A DNA stretch of 64,000 bases from Leifsonia williamsii (GCF_030433685.1 NZ_JAROCF010000001.1:248001-312000); one strand, 5' to 3'; shown: positions 1 through 8,757, numbered from the stretch's first letter. Notes: generated by a model from the letters alone, not told the origin. Made by a program: numbers and translations.

Positions 1-1
1 C

Positions 2-1162
2 ACGGTCGCGGTCGACGGCCCGGTGTACGAGCGCCCGGTCGCCTACCCGGCGTGGATCGACGCACTGCAGGCCGACAGCGCCTCCACCCTCCCCCGCCCC
101 ACCACCGGCGACGAGCTGCGGGAGCAGGTGCTCGCCCTCCTCGGCAGCGCCAACCTCGCCGACAAGGGCTGGATCACCGACCAGTACGACTACTTCGTCG
201 GCGGCAACACCGCGCTCGCCTTCCCCGACGACGCCGGCATGATCCGCGTCGACGAGGAGAGCGGCCTCGGCTTCGCCATCGCGACCGACGCCAACGGCCG
301 CTACTGCCAGCTCGACCCCAAGCAGGGCGCCAAGCTCGCCCTCGCGGAGGCGTACCGCAACGTCGCCGCCACCGGCGCCGTGCCGGCCGCGGTCACCGAC
401 TGCCTCAACTTCGGCAGCCCGGAGAACCCCGAGGTGATGTGGCAGTTCTCGCAGGCGGTCGAGGGCCTCTCCGACGCGTGCCTGGAGCTGGAGGTGCCGG
501 TCACCGGCGGCAACGTCTCCTTCTACAACCAGACCGGCGACACCCCGATCTTCCCGACGCCGGTCGTCGGCGTGCTCGGCGTGATCGACGACGTCGCCCG
601 CCGCATCCCCGCCGGCTGGCAGGACGAGGGCGAGAACATCTACCTGCTCGGCGTCACCCGCGAGGAGCTCGACGGCTCGGCGTGGGCCGGCACCATCCAC
701 GGTCACCTCGGCGGTCGTCCGCCCGCGGTCGACCTGGGCGGCGAGCGACGGCTGGCCGAGACGCTGCACGCGGCGGCGCAGGAGGGGCTCGTCTCCTCCG
801 CGCACGACCTCGCCGACGGCGGTCTGGCGCAGGCCCTCGCCGAGAGCGTCATGCGCTTCGGCGTCGGCGCGCGCGTCTGGCTGGGCGAGATCACCGAGCG
901 CGACGGCGTGGACGCGGCGACCGCCCTGTTCAGCGAGTCGACCGGCCGCGTGATCGTGTCGGTGCCCCGCGAGGACGACGTGAAGTTCCGCGGCCTGTGC
1001 GAGGGCCGGGGCATCCCGGTGCTGCGCATCGGCGTCACGGACGCCGAGGTCGGCACGCAGCCGGTGCTCGAGGTGCAGGACCTCTTCACCGTCGGCGTGG
1101 AGGAGCTGCGCGGCGTGCACCGCTCGACCCTCCCGGAGCACTTCGGGCCGACGGTCGCCTAG
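2..1162 (+). CDS. purL: Phosphoribosylformylglycinamidine synthase subunit PurL, C-terminal part
   Basis: The 3' portion (386 codons) of FGAM synthase, which converts FGAR to FGAM with ATP and glutamine-derived ammonia in purine synthesis. The frame is open from the window edge, so the N-terminal half lies upstream; the GTG at 23 is internal. Visible PurL blocks include [25 protein letters not shown] and [16 protein letters not shown], which belong to the second AIRS-like half that binds the nucleotide substrate. The gene ends at TAG 1160-1162 and runs straight into a strong hairpin terminator. purA, another purine gene, lies about 11.5 kb away on the opposite strand. Confidence 0.95.
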   Translation, partial: TVAVDGPVYERPVAYPAWIDALQADSASTLPRPTTGDELREQVLALLGSANLADKGWITDQYDYFVGGNTALAFPDDAGMIRVDEESGLGFAIATDANGRYCQLDPKQGAKLALAEAYRNVAATGAVPAAVTDCLNFGSPENPEVMWQFSQAVEGLSDACLELEVPVTGGNVSFYNQTGDTPIFPTPVVGVLGVIDDVARRIPAGWQDEGENIYLLGVTREELDGSAWAGTIHGHLGGRPPAVDLGGERRLAETLHAAAQEGLVSSAHDLADGGLAQALAESVMRFGVGARVWLGEITERDGVDAATALFSESTGRVIVSVPREDDVKFRGLCEGRGIPVLRIGVTDAEVGTQPVLEVQDLFTVGVEELRGVHRSTLPEHFGPTVA

Positions 1163-1174
1163 CGGTTCACGCAG

Positions 1175-1234
1175 AGGGGTCCCGACATGCCGCCTCCCGC
1201 TCCGGCGGACGGCGTGTCGGGACCCCTTTGTTTG
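1175..1234 (+). terminator. Rho-independent terminator after purL
   Basis: A perfect 13-bp stem (AGGGGTCCCGACA at 1175-1187 with TGTCGGGACCCCT at 1215-1227) encloses a GC-rich inner hairpin and is followed by TTTGTTTG. It sits between the convergent purL and EamA genes, so it probably serves purL and may also stop transcription from the other side. Confidence 0.85.
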
Positions 1235-1256
1235 TCACAACACGCGTCAAACCGAT
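1230..1256. repeat. Possible degenerate copy of a dispersed convergent-junction element
   Basis: GTTTGTCACAACACG at 1230-1244, followed by ACCGATG, resembles one arm of the palindromic elements at 26899-26967 and 38662-38711 (shared core GTYRGYRCAACACGCC). It lies, like them, between two convergent genes. Only one arm is recognisable here, so this is a weak call. Confidence 0.3.
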
Positions 1257-1282
1257 GCTGCGGATGCTGCGGATGGCGCGGA

Positions 1283-2200
1283 TCAGGCGGAGCGCTCGGC
1301 GACGGCCAGCTCGGCCTGCCGCCGGGTGAACAGCCGCACCCGCTGCTGCGTCAGCAGGATGCCCCCGAGCACGACCAGCGCGCCCACCGGCTCGTTCCAG
1401 CTGAGGTGCTCGCCCAGGATGAGGATGCCCAGCGCGACGCCGACGACCGGCGTCACGTACGTCACGCCGGAGGTCGCGGTCGGCCCCCACGCGCGCAGCA
1501 CGTTCATGTTCCAGATGTAGACGACTCCCGTGCCGAGCGCGCCCAGCGCCAGCAGCGACAGCAGCACCGGCCATGAGAAGTCGATCGGGCTCCACGCGAC
1601 GATCGGGGTCAGCACCACCATGATCGCGGCCGCCAGCCCGATGTTGAGGAACGCCGTGGTGGTCGCAGGGATGTCGCGGTGGCTGATGAACTTGCGGATG
1701 TACCCGAAGCTGAAGCCGTAACAGGTCACCGCGCCGAGGCAGGCGAGCTGGCCCCACACGCTGCCGCTCAGCGCCTCCACGCTCCACGGCCCGACGATGA
1801 CCACGACGCCGACGACGCCGATCAGCACGCCGAGCACCTGGTCGCGGTTGAGCTTCTCGACCCGGAACGCGGCGGTCGCCAGGATGGCGGTCGTGATCGG
1901 CGTCACCGCGTTGTAGATGCTGGCGAGGCTCGACGAGACGTATTGCTCCGCCCAGGCGAAGAGGAGGAACGGCACGACGCAGTACGTGATCGCCACGACC
2001 ACGAAGTGCAGCCAGACGATCGGCTCGCGCGGCAGCCGGCTGCGCATCACGAGCATGATCACGCCGAGGGTGAGCGCTCCGAAGACCAGCCGCGCCCAGG
2101 CCACCTGCCCGAACGAGACGCCATCGAGGGCGACCTTCATGAACAGGAAGCTGGCGCCCCAGACGAGCCCCATCGCGACGAACTGCAGAGCGACTTTCAC
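1283..2200 (-). CDS. EamA/DMT-superfamily exporter (RhaT/YdcZ type)
   Basis: A 305-residue integral membrane protein with two EamA repeats and about ten hydrophobic helices. The first repeat opens with GLVWGASFLFMKVALDG, the typical EamA start, and the second half repeats the fold around AIMVVLTPIVAWSPIDFSWP and GALGTGVVYIWNMNVLRAWG. Members of this family export amino acids, purines or other metabolites; the substrate cannot be read from the sequence. The start is GTG at 2200, six nt after a TACCGT box, so the mRNA is probably leaderless. It is convergent with purL and divergent from the LysM lipoprotein gene. Confidence 0.85.
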   Translation of the reverse strand: MKVALQFVAMGLVWGASFLFMKVALDGVSFGQVAWARLVFGALTLGVIMLVMRSRLPREPIVWLHFVVVAITYCVVPFLLFAWAEQYVSSSLASIYNAVTPITTAILATAAFRVEKLNRDQVLGVLIGVVGVVVIVGPWSVEALSGSVWGQLACLGAVTCYGFSFGYIRKFISHRDIPATTTAFLNIGLAAAIMVVLTPIVAWSPIDFSWPVLLSLLALGALGTGVVYIWNMNVLRAWGPTATSGVTYVTPVVGVALGILILGEHLSWNEPVGALVVLGGILLTQQRVRLFTRRQAELAVAERSA

Positions 2201-2206
2201 TCCTCG

Positions 2207-2212
2207 ACGGTA
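2207..2212 (-). promoter_or_regulatory. -10 box of a likely leaderless promoter for the EamA gene
   Basis: TACCGT (TANNNT) on the minus strand ends 6 nt before the GTG start at 2200, which would place +1 at or next to the start codon. No -35 element is obvious. GAGGA also lies in the gap, so a leadered start is not fully excluded. Confidence 0.5.
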
Positions 2213-2304
2213 GCGGCAGCCACCGACGGTCCGCGCGCGGAAATCGGACAGGGATGGCAGAGATCCGGCCAGCGGGCCTTTGATAGCGTTCCCGAGGGGG
2301 GAAC

Positions 2305-3192
2305 ATGAACAGACGGAACAGCCCGCGTCGCGCAGCGGCTGCCGTGGGGATGCTCGCGGCGCTCACGATCGCGCTCTCGGGATGCGCGCTCTTCGCCGGC
2401 GCGGAGCCGCGGGCGGTGTCGCACACCCGGCACGCGACTCCGAAGCCCACGCGCACGCCGGCCGCGCCGACGCCGAACGCGACGCCCACCCCGACCCCGA
2501 CGCCGACCGCGCCACCGGCTCCCCCGCCCACGCTCGCGTCCCTGCCGGCCGGGACGACCGTGGCGGAGGCCGACGTCGCCTCCCCCAAGGGCAGCATCCA
2601 CTTCCACTACCGGGTCGTGGCCGACGGCGACAACACCTACTCGATCGAGTACTCCGGCTTCACCTCGACGGTCCCCGTGCCGATCTCGGTGACGCTGATC
2701 GACGTCCCGCCGCGGGTCGGCGACGGGATCACCTGGCACGGTGTGGGCGACCATCCCCTCGGCGGACCGACCACCTCGGCCGCGCCGTCGTCGTCGGTCC
2801 CGCTCGACAACGTCGGCAACCCGTCCGACCTCGGCACGCTCCTGACCTACTCCTCGGCACCCTCCGCGGACGGGGTCCCGGTGGAGTTGGGCCCCGGCAA
2901 GATCCTGGCCGTCGACCGGGTGCGATGGTCCATCCCGACCAGGGACACCAACGTGCACCCGGCCGACAGCGGACCACGGCCGGGCGCCAACGGCCGGGTC
3001 AGCGAGACCACCGACTCCGGAGCGCCGGCGACCTACGTTGTCGGGACCGACGACACCTTCGACGCCGTCGCGGGGCGGTTCGGGATCAGCGCCCAGGCGC
3101 TGCTCTGGCTGAACCCCGGCGAGCGCTCGTTCGACGGCGGGCTGAACCTGTTCGAGGGCACCTCCGTGAACCTCGACCCCCAGGTCCTCTGA
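2305..3192 (+). CDS. LysM-domain lipoprotein
   Basis: A 295-residue secreted protein. The N-terminus has a basic stretch, a hydrophobic core and the lipobox LSGC near residues 26-29, so it is predicted to be processed and lipid-anchored outside the membrane. A Thr/Pro-rich spacer (about residues 45-75) follows, then a domain I do not recognise, and a C-terminal LysM-like motif (YVVGTDDTFDAVAGRFGIS, then LWLNPGE) that would bind peptidoglycan. The start at ATG 2305 has a strong GAGGGGGG ribosome site, and a TAGCGT -10 box lies at 2284-2289. The function is likely cell-wall related; no catalytic motif was seen. Confidence 0.8.
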   Translation: MNRRNSPRRAAAAVGMLAALTIALSGCALFAGAEPRAVSHTRHATPKPTRTPAAPTPNATPTPTPTPTAPPAPPPTLASLPAGTTVAEADVASPKGSIHFHYRVVADGDNTYSIEYSGFTSTVPVPISVTLIDVPPRVGDGITWHGVGDHPLGGPTTSAAPSSSVPLDNVGNPSDLGTLLTYSSAPSADGVPVELGPGKILAVDRVRWSIPTRDTNVHPADSGPRPGANGRVSETTDSGAPATYVVGTDDTFDAVAGRFGISAQALLWLNPGERSFDGGLNLFEGTSVNLDPQVL

Positions 3193-3274
3193 GGCCGGCC
3201 TACCCGGCGGTGACGGGGTGCGCGAGGATGGGGCTGCGCTCCCGGGAATAGACCGGCGCCCGTCACGTTATATG

Positions 3275-3290
3275 CGTTTGCATACAAACG
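3275..3290. promoter_or_regulatory. Palindromic operator upstream of the luciferase-like/FMN reductase operon
   Basis: CGTTTG-CATA-CAAACG is a perfect inverted repeat with 6-bp arms, in a short AT-rich stretch (3268-3288) that also holds a second, overlapping repeat (TATGC / GCATA). It lies 26 bp before the ATG at 3317. The size and spacing resemble MarR- or TetR-type sites, and the cognate regulator is not in this window next to it. Confidence 0.55.
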
Positions 3291-3316
3291 GCGAGAACGA
3301 CCACAAGGAGTCAGCC

Positions 3317-4504
3317 ATGCAGTTCGGGATCTTCTCCGTCAGCGACATCACCCGCGACCCGGTCGCGGACGCCACGCCCAGCGAGGCGGAGCGCATCGAC
3401 GCGATCGTCAAGATCGCGGTCCACGCCGAGGAGGTCGGGCTCGACGTCTTCGCGGTCGGCGAGCACCACAACCCGCCCTTCTTCTCGTCGTCCCCCGCCG
3501 TGCTGCTCTCGCACATCGCGGCCCTCACCGAGCGGCTCGTGCTGTCCACCTCCACGACCCTCATCACCACCAACGACCCGGTGCGCATCGCCGAGGAGTA
3601 CGCGATGCTCCAGCACCTGTCGAAGGGCCGCATGGACGTCATGCTCGGCCGCGGCAACACCGGCCCGGTGTACCCGTGGTTCGGCAAGGACATCCGCCAG
3701 AGCCTGCCGCTCGCCCTCGAGAACTACAACCTGCTGCACCGGCTGTGGCGCGAGGACGTCGTCGACTTCGAGGGCCACTTCCGCACGCCGCTGCAGGGCT
3801 TCACCTCCACCCCGCGCCCGCTCGACGACGTGGCGCCGTTCGTCTGGCACGGCAGCATCCGCACCCCGGAGATCGCCGAGCAGGCCGCCTTCTACGGCGA
3901 CGGCTTCTTCGCGAACAACATCTTCTGGCCGAAGGAGCACTACCAGCGCCTGATCGCCTTCTACCGCGAGCGCTTCGAGCACTATGGCCACGGCACCGGC
4001 AAGCAGGCGATCGTCGGCCTCGGCGGCCAGGCGTACATCGCGAAGAACTCGCAGGACGCCAAGCGCGAGTTCCGCCCCTACTTCAACGAGGCCCCGGTCT
4101 ACGGCAATGGCCCGACCATGGAGGAGTTCGAGGAGGCCACCCCGCTGACCGTCGGCAGCCCGCAGGAGGTCATCGACAAGACGCTGACGTTCCGCGAGTG
4201 GGCGGGCGACTATCAGCGCCAGCTGTTCCTCATGGACCACGCCGGCCTGCCGCTGTCGACCGTGCTCAAGCAGCTCGACCTGCTGGGCGAGGAGGTCGTG
4301 CCCGTGCTGCGCAAGGAGCTGGAGGCCCGCCGCGACCCCGAGGTCCCCGACGCGCCGACCCACGCCTCCCTGGTCACCGCCAAGTACGGCGACGAGGCCC
4401 CGCGCCAGCCGCGCCCGAACGCCAACCGCGGCGACAACGTGACCGGCGCCTCCCCCTACCAGGACACCGAGGAGCAGTTCCAGGCGAGCTACCCGTCGCT
4501 CTGA
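3317..4504 (+). CDS. LLM-class flavin-dependent oxidoreductase (luciferase-like monooxygenase)
   Basis: A 395-residue bacterial-luciferase-like TIM barrel that would use reduced flavin and oxygen to oxidise an unknown substrate. Recognisable blocks are MQFGIFSVSD at the first strand, VFAVGEHHNPPF (conserved His pair), RMDVMLGRGNTGP, and a C-terminal LFLMDHAGLP segment. The ATG at 3317 follows AAGGAG and was chosen over upstream in-frame codons, which precede the operator and ribosome site. The next gene, 43 bp downstream, encodes an NADPH-dependent FMN reductase, the usual partner that supplies FMNH2, so the two form a two-component monooxygenase operon. Confidence 0.88.
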   Translation: MQFGIFSVSDITRDPVADATPSEAERIDAIVKIAVHAEEVGLDVFAVGEHHNPPFFSSSPAVLLSHIAALTERLVLSTSTTLITTNDPVRIAEEYAMLQHLSKGRMDVMLGRGNTGPVYPWFGKDIRQSLPLALENYNLLHRLWREDVVDFEGHFRTPLQGFTSTPRPLDDVAPFVWHGSIRTPEIAEQAAFYGDGFFANNIFWPKEHYQRLIAFYRERFEHYGHGTGKQAIVGLGGQAYIAKNSQDAKREFRPYFNEAPVYGNGPTMEEFEEATPLTVGSPQEVIDKTLTFREWAGDYQRQLFLMDHAGLPLSTVLKQLDLLGEEVVPVLRKELEARRDPEVPDAPTHASLVTAKYGDEAPRQPRPNANRGDNVTGASPYQDTEEQFQASYPSL

Positions 4505-4547
4505 GCGACGGCCGGCCTGAAGCAGCGATCTCGTCTCGAAAGAAGGA

Positions 4548-5240
4548 ATGATGACTGACACCGAGCGCCGCCCCTTCCGGGTGGTCGTGGTCAACGCGGG
4601 CGTGAGCGACCCGTCCTCCACCAAGATGCTGGCCGACCGGCTGGCCCTGCGCGTGGAGGCGGCGGCGCAGCGCGGCGGCGACACCGTCGAGACGCTGCAC
4701 CTGGACCTGCGCGAGCTGCTGCCCGAGCTCTCGGGGGCGCTCGCCTCCGGGCACCTCGGCCCGAAGTTCACGAAGGCGATCGAGGCGCTGCGCGACGCCG
4801 ACGGGATCATCGCGACCGCGCCCGTGTACAAGGCGGGGCCGAGCGGGCTGTTCAGCTCGTTCTTCCAGGTGCTCGACAACGACCTCCTGATCGCCAAGCC
4901 CGTGGTGCTCGGCGCGACCGCCGGCACCGCACGGCACGCGCTGGTCGTCGACGAGCAGATGCGGTCCCTGTTCGCCTTCCTGCGGACGATGACGACGCCG
5001 ACCTCGGTGTTCGCCTCGACCGAGGACTGGCAGGACAAGGCGCTCGGCAAGCGCATCGACCGGGCGGCGCGCGAGCTCGTCGTGCTGATGGCGTCGGGTG
5101 TGGAGGCGCAGATCAAGGACAGCTCGTGGGAGCACTACCAGCACGTGTTCGGCTCGGCCGGCGGCAGCGAGCTGGGGATCGACCTCAATTCCGACCTGAT
5201 GCGGCTCGCCGCGGGAGGGTCGCTCGGCCCGCAGAAGTGA
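4548..5240 (+). CDS. NADPH-dependent FMN reductase, CE1759 family
   Basis: A 230-residue flavodoxin-fold reductase. The N-terminal strand and loop (VVVNAGVSDPSSTKMLADRL) match the phosphate-binding loop of NADPH-dependent FMN reductases, and IIATAPVYKAGPSGLFSSFF contains the flavin-contact segment of the family. It most likely supplies reduced FMN to the luciferase-like enzyme encoded just upstream. Two adjacent ATG codons (4548 and 4551) follow AGAAGGA; either could be used. A terminator hairpin closes the operon 41 bp after the stop. Confidence 0.88.
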   Translation: MMTDTERRPFRVVVVNAGVSDPSSTKMLADRLALRVEAAAQRGGDTVETLHLDLRELLPELSGALASGHLGPKFTKAIEALRDADGIIATAPVYKAGPSGLFSSFFQVLDNDLLIAKPVVLGATAGTARHALVVDEQMRSLFAFLRTMTTPTSVFASTEDWQDKALGKRIDRAARELVVLMASGVEAQIKDSSWEHYQHVFGSAGGSELGIDLNSDLMRLAAGGSLGPQK

Positions 5241-5281
5241 CGTGTCCGCGCGCCTGACATTCTCCACAGCGAACACCTTTC

Positions 5282-5310
5282 GGGGTCCCGTCCACAGCGG
5301 GGCCCCTTTC
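5282..5310 (+). terminator. Rho-independent terminator after the FMN reductase gene
   Basis: Ten-pair stem GGGGTCCCGT (5282-5291) with GCGGGGCCCC (5297-5306), including two G-T pairs, a 5-nt loop, then TTTC. It closes the two-gene monooxygenase operon before the promoter of the glycosyltransferase gene. Confidence 0.75.
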
Positions 5311-5364
5311 GCTTCCCCGGCGGTACCGCTTCGATAGGGTGGCGGGTAGACGAAGGGGGTTTCC

Positions 5365-6864
5365 GTGGACGTGCTGGCGGTGCTGCAGTGGATCGGGGTG
5401 ATCGTGTGCCTGATTCTGGCGCTGAGCGGGCTCATCCCCGTCGTGGCGGCCGCGGCGACGTTCTTCACGATCCCGTTCCACGCGTGGATCAACCACTACG
5501 GCAAGGCGGCGCCGTACCTTCCGCGGGTGGCCATCGTCGTGCCGGCGTGGAACGAGGGCGCGGTGATCGGCGCCTCCATCGACCGGTTGATGAAGCTCGA
5601 CTACCCGCGTGAGGCGCTGCGCATCTACGTCGTCGACGACGCCAGCACCGACGACACCCCCGACGTCGTGCGCGACCGCGCCGCGCGGTACCCCGGCAAT
5701 GTGCACCTCCTGCGGCGCGAGCAGGGCGGCCAGGGCAAGGCGCACACGCTCAACCACGGCATCCGGCTGATCCTCGAGGACGACTGGATGGAGGCGCTCC
5801 TCGTGATGGACGCCGACGTCATCTACACCCCGCCGTCGCTGCGCAAGATGACCAGGCACCTCGCCGACCCCGAGGTCGGGGCGGTGTCGGCGTACATCCG
5901 CGAGGGCAGCACGTCCGGGCGCAACTATCTCACCAAGTTCATCAGCGTGGAGTACGTGCTCTCGCAGCCCGCCGCCCGCCGCGCGCAGAACGTGCTCGGC
6001 GCGCAGGCGTGCCTCGCCGGCGGCGCGCAGCTCCACTCGCGCGAGAACCTCGTGGCCATCGGCGGCCGGATCGACACGTCGTCGCTCGCAGAGGACACGA
6101 TCACGACCTTCGAGACCCAGCTCAAGGGCAAGCGGGTCGTGTTCGAGCCGCACGCGCACGTGCTGGCGGAGGAGCCGGCCGCGGTCGACGCCCTCTGGAA
6201 GCAGCGGCTGCGCTGGGCCCGCGGCAACGTCACCGTGACGGCGCGGTACAAGAACATCTGGTTCCGGCCGTCGAAGGTGCACCACCTCGGCGCCTGGACG
6301 TTCGGGATCGTGTGGTTCAGCCTCTGGCTGCTGCCAGTGATCATGGTGGTGTCGTCGATCGGGCTCGCGGGGCTGCTGCTGCTCGACAGCACCTTCGCGA
6401 CCGCGGTGTTCCGGGTGCTGTGGATCTCGGCGGCGCTCGCCTACCTGTTCGTGCTGATCCTCGGGTCGCTGACCGACGCGACGACCACGCGGCGCGAGCT
6501 CGGGCACGTCCTGCTGTTCCCCGGCATCGTCAATGTGCTCGTCATGCTCGTGGCGCTGTTCCCCGAGGTGATGCTGGTGTGGCTGCCGGGGCTGTTCGGC
6601 GCGACGCTCGATGGGCCGACGCTGTGGGTGCTGACCCTCGCGATCTACGTCTGGATCCCGTTCTCGATGGTCGTCGCCTGGCTGGCGCGGGTCTCCGAGC
6701 GCACCCGGGCGGGGCGGTGGCTGGCGCCCGCGCTGATCTACCTCGCCGGGTACGGGTCGCTGCTGTGCGCGATCACATTCGACTCCTACCTGAAGGAGCT
6801 CGCCGGCGCCGAGGCGCGGTGGGACAAGACCGAGAAGGTGGGCCGCGTCGGCGCCGAGTCGTGA
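5365..6864 (+). CDS. Processive family 2 glycosyltransferase, integral membrane
   Basis: A 499-residue GT2 enzyme of the BcsA/HAS architecture. One or two N-terminal helices precede a GT-A domain with [12 protein letters not shown], the [10 protein letters not shown] loop, [10 protein letters not shown] (metal-binding DxD), [11 protein letters not shown] (acidic acceptor motif) and QRLRW (QxxRW, typical of processive synthases). Four or five helices follow. It would polymerise or transfer sugars at the cytoplasmic face with export through its own helices; donor and product are unknown. GTG at 5365 has an AAGGGGG ribosome site, and TAGGGT at 5335-5340 is a plausible -10. It stands alone, unlike the second GT2 at 60967-62568. 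Confidence 0.85.
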   Translation: MDVLAVLQWIGVIVCLILALSGLIPVVAAAATFFTIPFHAWINHYGKAAPYLPRVAIVVPAWNEGAVIGASIDRLMKLDYPREALRIYVVDDASTDDTPDVVRDRAARYPGNVHLLRREQGGQGKAHTLNHGIRLILEDDWMEALLVMDADVIYTPPSLRKMTRHLADPEVGAVSAYIREGSTSGRNYLTKFISVEYVLSQPAARRAQNVLGAQACLAGGAQLHSRENLVAIGGRIDTSSLAEDTITTFETQLKGKRVVFEPHAHVLAEEPAAVDALWKQRLRWARGNVTVTARYKNIWFRPSKVHHLGAWTFGIVWFSLWLLPVIMVVSSIGLAGLLLLDSTFATAVFRVLWISAALAYLFVLILGSLTDATTTRRELGHVLLFPGIVNVLVMLVALFPEVMLVWLPGLFGATLDGPTLWVLTLAIYVWIPFSMVVAWLARVSERTRAGRWLAPALIYLAGYGSLLCAITFDSYLKELAGAEARWDKTEKVGRVGAES

Positions 6865-6870
6865 GGGCGA

Positions 6871-6891
6871 CCCGGCGCGACGCGCGCCGGG
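6871..6891. terminator. Hairpin between convergent glycosyltransferase and Ohr genes
   Basis: Nine-bp stem CCCGGCGCG (6871-6879) with CGCGCCGGG (6883-6891) and a 3-nt loop, filling most of the 28-bp gap between two convergent stops. There is no T tract, so the role as a bidirectional terminator is inferred. Confidence 0.5.
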
Positions 6892-6892
6892 G

Positions 6893-7312
6893 TTACTCGA
6901 CGACGGTCAGCTTGACCGGGATGTTGCCGCGGGTGGCGTTCGAGTACGGGCACACGTGGTGCGCCTTCTCGACGAGCACGTCCGCCTGCTCGCGGCCGAC
7001 GCGCGGGATGTAGACGTCCAGCTCCACGGCGAGGGCGAAGCCGCCGTCGCCGTTCGGGCCGATGCCGACGCTGGCCGAGACGGCGGCGTCGGTCGTGTCG
7101 AGCTTCTCGGCGCGGCCGACCGCGTGGATCGCGCTGAGGAAGCACGCGGAGAACCCGGCCGCGAACAGCTGCTCCGGGTTGGTGCCGTCGCCGGAGCCGC
7201 CGAGCTCGCGGGGCGGGCGGGTGTCGAGGTCCAGGCGGTCGTCCTCGCTGCGGACGTGGCCGTCCCGTCCCCCTCCGGTGGCGTGCGCGATGGCGGTGTA
7301 TGCGATGTCCAT
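6893..7312 (-). CDS. ohr: Organic hydroperoxide resistance protein, Ohr/OsmC family
   Basis: A 139-residue OsmC-fold thiol peroxidase of the Ohr branch that reduces organic hydroperoxides. The two redox cysteines are both present: Cys57 in [12 protein letters not shown] and Cys121 in [12 protein letters not shown]. The residues before Cys57 ([12 protein letters not shown]) are also typical of Ohr. Length matches the family. The ATG at 7312 follows GAGGG at close spacing. The gene faces away from a small hypothetical gene, with a 10-bp inverted repeat in the shared control region. No OhrR/MarR gene is adjacent. Confidence 0.93.
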   Translation of the reverse strand: MDIAYTAIAHATGGGRDGHVRSEDDRLDLDTRPPRELGGSGDGTNPEQLFAAGFSACFLSAIHAVGRAEKLDTTDAAVSASVGIGPNGDGGFALAVELDVYIPRVGREQADVLVEKAHHVCPYSNATRGNIPVKLTVVE

Positions 7313-7324
7313 GCCCTCAGCCCA

Positions 7325-7351
7325 TCCCAGCCGTCTGGATAACGGCTGGGA
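7325..7351. promoter_or_regulatory. Inverted repeat in the Ohr upstream region
   Basis: TCCCAGCCGT (7325-7334) and ACGGCTGGGA (7342-7351) are a perfect 10-bp inverted repeat around a 7-nt centre, 13 bp upstream of the ohr start codon. It could be a regulator site or a 5'-UTR hairpin of ohr. The sequence does not resemble the AT-rich OhrR boxes known from other bacteria. Confidence 0.45.
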
Positions 7352-7415
7352 GACGCGTCACCATCGCGGGTGTACGGCACGCGCGGCGGTGCGCTGGCGG
7401 GCCGGGAGGCTCGGG

Positions 7416-7421
7416 TAGCGT
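7416..7421 (+). promoter_or_regulatory. -10 box before a possible leaderless leader peptide
   Basis: TAGCGT (TANNNT) ends 6 nt before a GTG at 7428, the same spacing seen at many leaderless starts in this window. Confidence 0.45.
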
Positions 7422-7427
7422 TGATCC

Positions 7428-7484
7428 GTGCCTCCCGTCGTCCCGCCTCCCGCCGCCCCTGCCCGCAGCGGAGGAGTCGCCTGA
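7428..7484 (+). CDS. Possible proline-rich leader peptide (uORF), 18 residues
   Basis: GTG at 7428, six nt after a TANNNT -10 box, opens an 18-codon frame (MPPVVPPPAAPARSGGVA) whose TGA (7482-7484) overlaps the ATG of the next gene as TGATG. The peptide contains PP and PPP, which are typical of ribosome slowing and EF-P dependence. The ribosome site of the downstream gene (GGAGGAG, 7470-7476) lies inside this frame, so its translation could control the next gene. This is an inference from layout only; it may instead be an untranslated leader. Confidence 0.35.
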   Translation: MPPVVPPPAAPARSGGVA

Positions 7485-7777
7485 TGCGGGTGCGCGGACT
7501 GGTGCAGCCGAGCGCGACCCAGGAGGTCACCGCCGAGGCCGACGACGCCCAGACGGCGCGGGCTCTGGTCGAGGAGCAGGTCCCCGAGGGCTTCGAGCTG
7601 CTCCAGGTGCACAACGCGATGCCGCGTGGGGGCCGGGTCATCGCGACCGGCGTGATCCGCCGCACCGCGATCCAGGAGCTGGAGGCCGAGGGCGCCGACT
7701 ACGCCGCCGCGCGCGAGGCGCTGCGGGCGTCCGTCCCGGCCGACCACCTCCTCCTGTCGATCGTCGTCGTCGACTGA
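7484..7777 (+). CDS. Small protein of unknown function, 97 residues
   Basis: A soluble 97-residue protein (starts MRVRGLVQPSATQEV) with a regular pattern of charged and alanine-rich segments and a hydrophobic C-terminus (HLLLSIVVVD). I recognise no domain. ATG 7484 was chosen because GGAGGAG lies 7 nt upstream; the frame is also open further upstream but without a ribosome site. Codon use fits the neighbourhood, which supports a real gene. It is divergent from ohr and convergent with an SDR gene. Confidence 0.7.
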   Translation: MRVRGLVQPSATQEVTAEADDAQTARALVEEQVPEGFELLQVHNAMPRGGRVIATGVIRRTAIQELEAEGADYAAAREALRASVPADHLLLSIVVVD

Positions 7778-7805
7778 GCAGCCCCCTCACCGCTCGCCGG
7801 AAGGG

Positions 7806-8753
7806 CTACGGGAGGGGGAAGGGCTGGGCGGCCGCGGCCTCCAGGAGCGGCCAGAGGCGGGCCCCGGTGCGCGGTGAGCGCGACGCGCGGGTCGGGTGCG
7901 CCTGCACCGGGATGCCCTTGGTGCGGGCGAGCGGGCCGAGGTAGTCGTCGCCGGTGAGGGCCGGGTCGAGCATGGCCCGCACCGGAGCCCAGGCGCCGTG
8001 GTCCTTGCCCTGGGTCCAGGCGGCCTGCAGGTTGTCCACGAACCGCTTCGCACGCGAGGGGTGGTTGACGCCGCGGATGCCGGGCGTGCGTCCCGAGGTC
8101 GAGTAGCCGGGGTGCACGACCAGGCTCGTGACGCCGCTCCCTGCCGCCCGCAGCCGGCGCTCCAGCTCGAAGCCGAACGCCTGCAGCGCGATCTTCGAGC
8201 CGGAGTACGCCCGCCAGGACGAGTAGGAGCGCTCGAGCTGGAGGTCGTCGAGCCGCAGCCTCCCGAGCCGCGTCGCCAGCGAGCCGAGCGAGACGATGCG
8301 GGGGCCGATGACAGGCTCGGCGGCGGCCTCCGCAGTCCGCTCCAGCGCCGGGAGCACGCGCGCGACCAGGCGGAAGTGCCCCAGCACGTTCGTCGCCAGC
8401 ACCAGCTCGTTGCCGTAGCGGTCGCTGCGGCGCGTGCGCGGCGCATGCACGACGCCGGCGTTGAGGATCAGCCCGTCGAGGCGGTCGCGTTCCAGGAGGG
8501 CGTCCGCGGCGGCGTCGACGGAGGCGCGGTCAGCGACGTCGAGCGGCGTCGCCTCCACCCGGGCGCCGCGCACGCGGCGGCGGATCGCGGCGACCGCCGC
8601 CTCCGCCCGCTCCTGGTCGCGGCAGGCGAGGATCACGTGTGCGCCGGCTCCCGCGAGCTGCTCGGCGGTGAAGTAGCCCACTCCCGCGTTCGCGCCCGTG
8701 ATCGCGATCGTGCGGCCCTGCGCGTCCGGCAGGTCCGCGGGGTTCCACACCAT
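7806..8753 (-). CDS. Short-chain dehydrogenase/reductase
   Basis: A 315-residue NAD(P)-dependent SDR. The cofactor motif TGANAGVGY lies near residue 21, LILNAGV matches the NNAG-type motif, and YSGSK carries the catalytic Tyr and Lys. The sequence resembles retinol-dehydrogenase-like SDRs of actinobacteria; the substrate is unknown. ATG 8753 is 4 bp after the chorismate mutase stop, so the two are almost certainly co-transcribed. The frame extends upstream over the mutase gene, but that stretch has no SDR features. Confidence 0.85.
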   Translation of the reverse strand: MVWNPADLPDAQGRTIAITGANAGVGYFTAEQLAGAGAHVILACRDQERAEAAVAAIRRRVRGARVEATPLDVADRASVDAAADALLERDRLDGLILNAGVVHAPRTRRSDRYGNELVLATNVLGHFRLVARVLPALERTAEAAAEPVIGPRIVSLGSLATRLGRLRLDDLQLERSYSSWRAYSGSKIALQAFGFELERRLRAAGSGVTSLVVHPGYSTSGRTPGIRGVNHPSRAKRFVDNLQAAWTQGKDHGAWAPVRAMLDPALTGDDYLGPLARTKGIPVQAHPTRASRSPRTGARLWPLLEAAAAQPFPLP

Positions 8754-8757
8754 GCCG

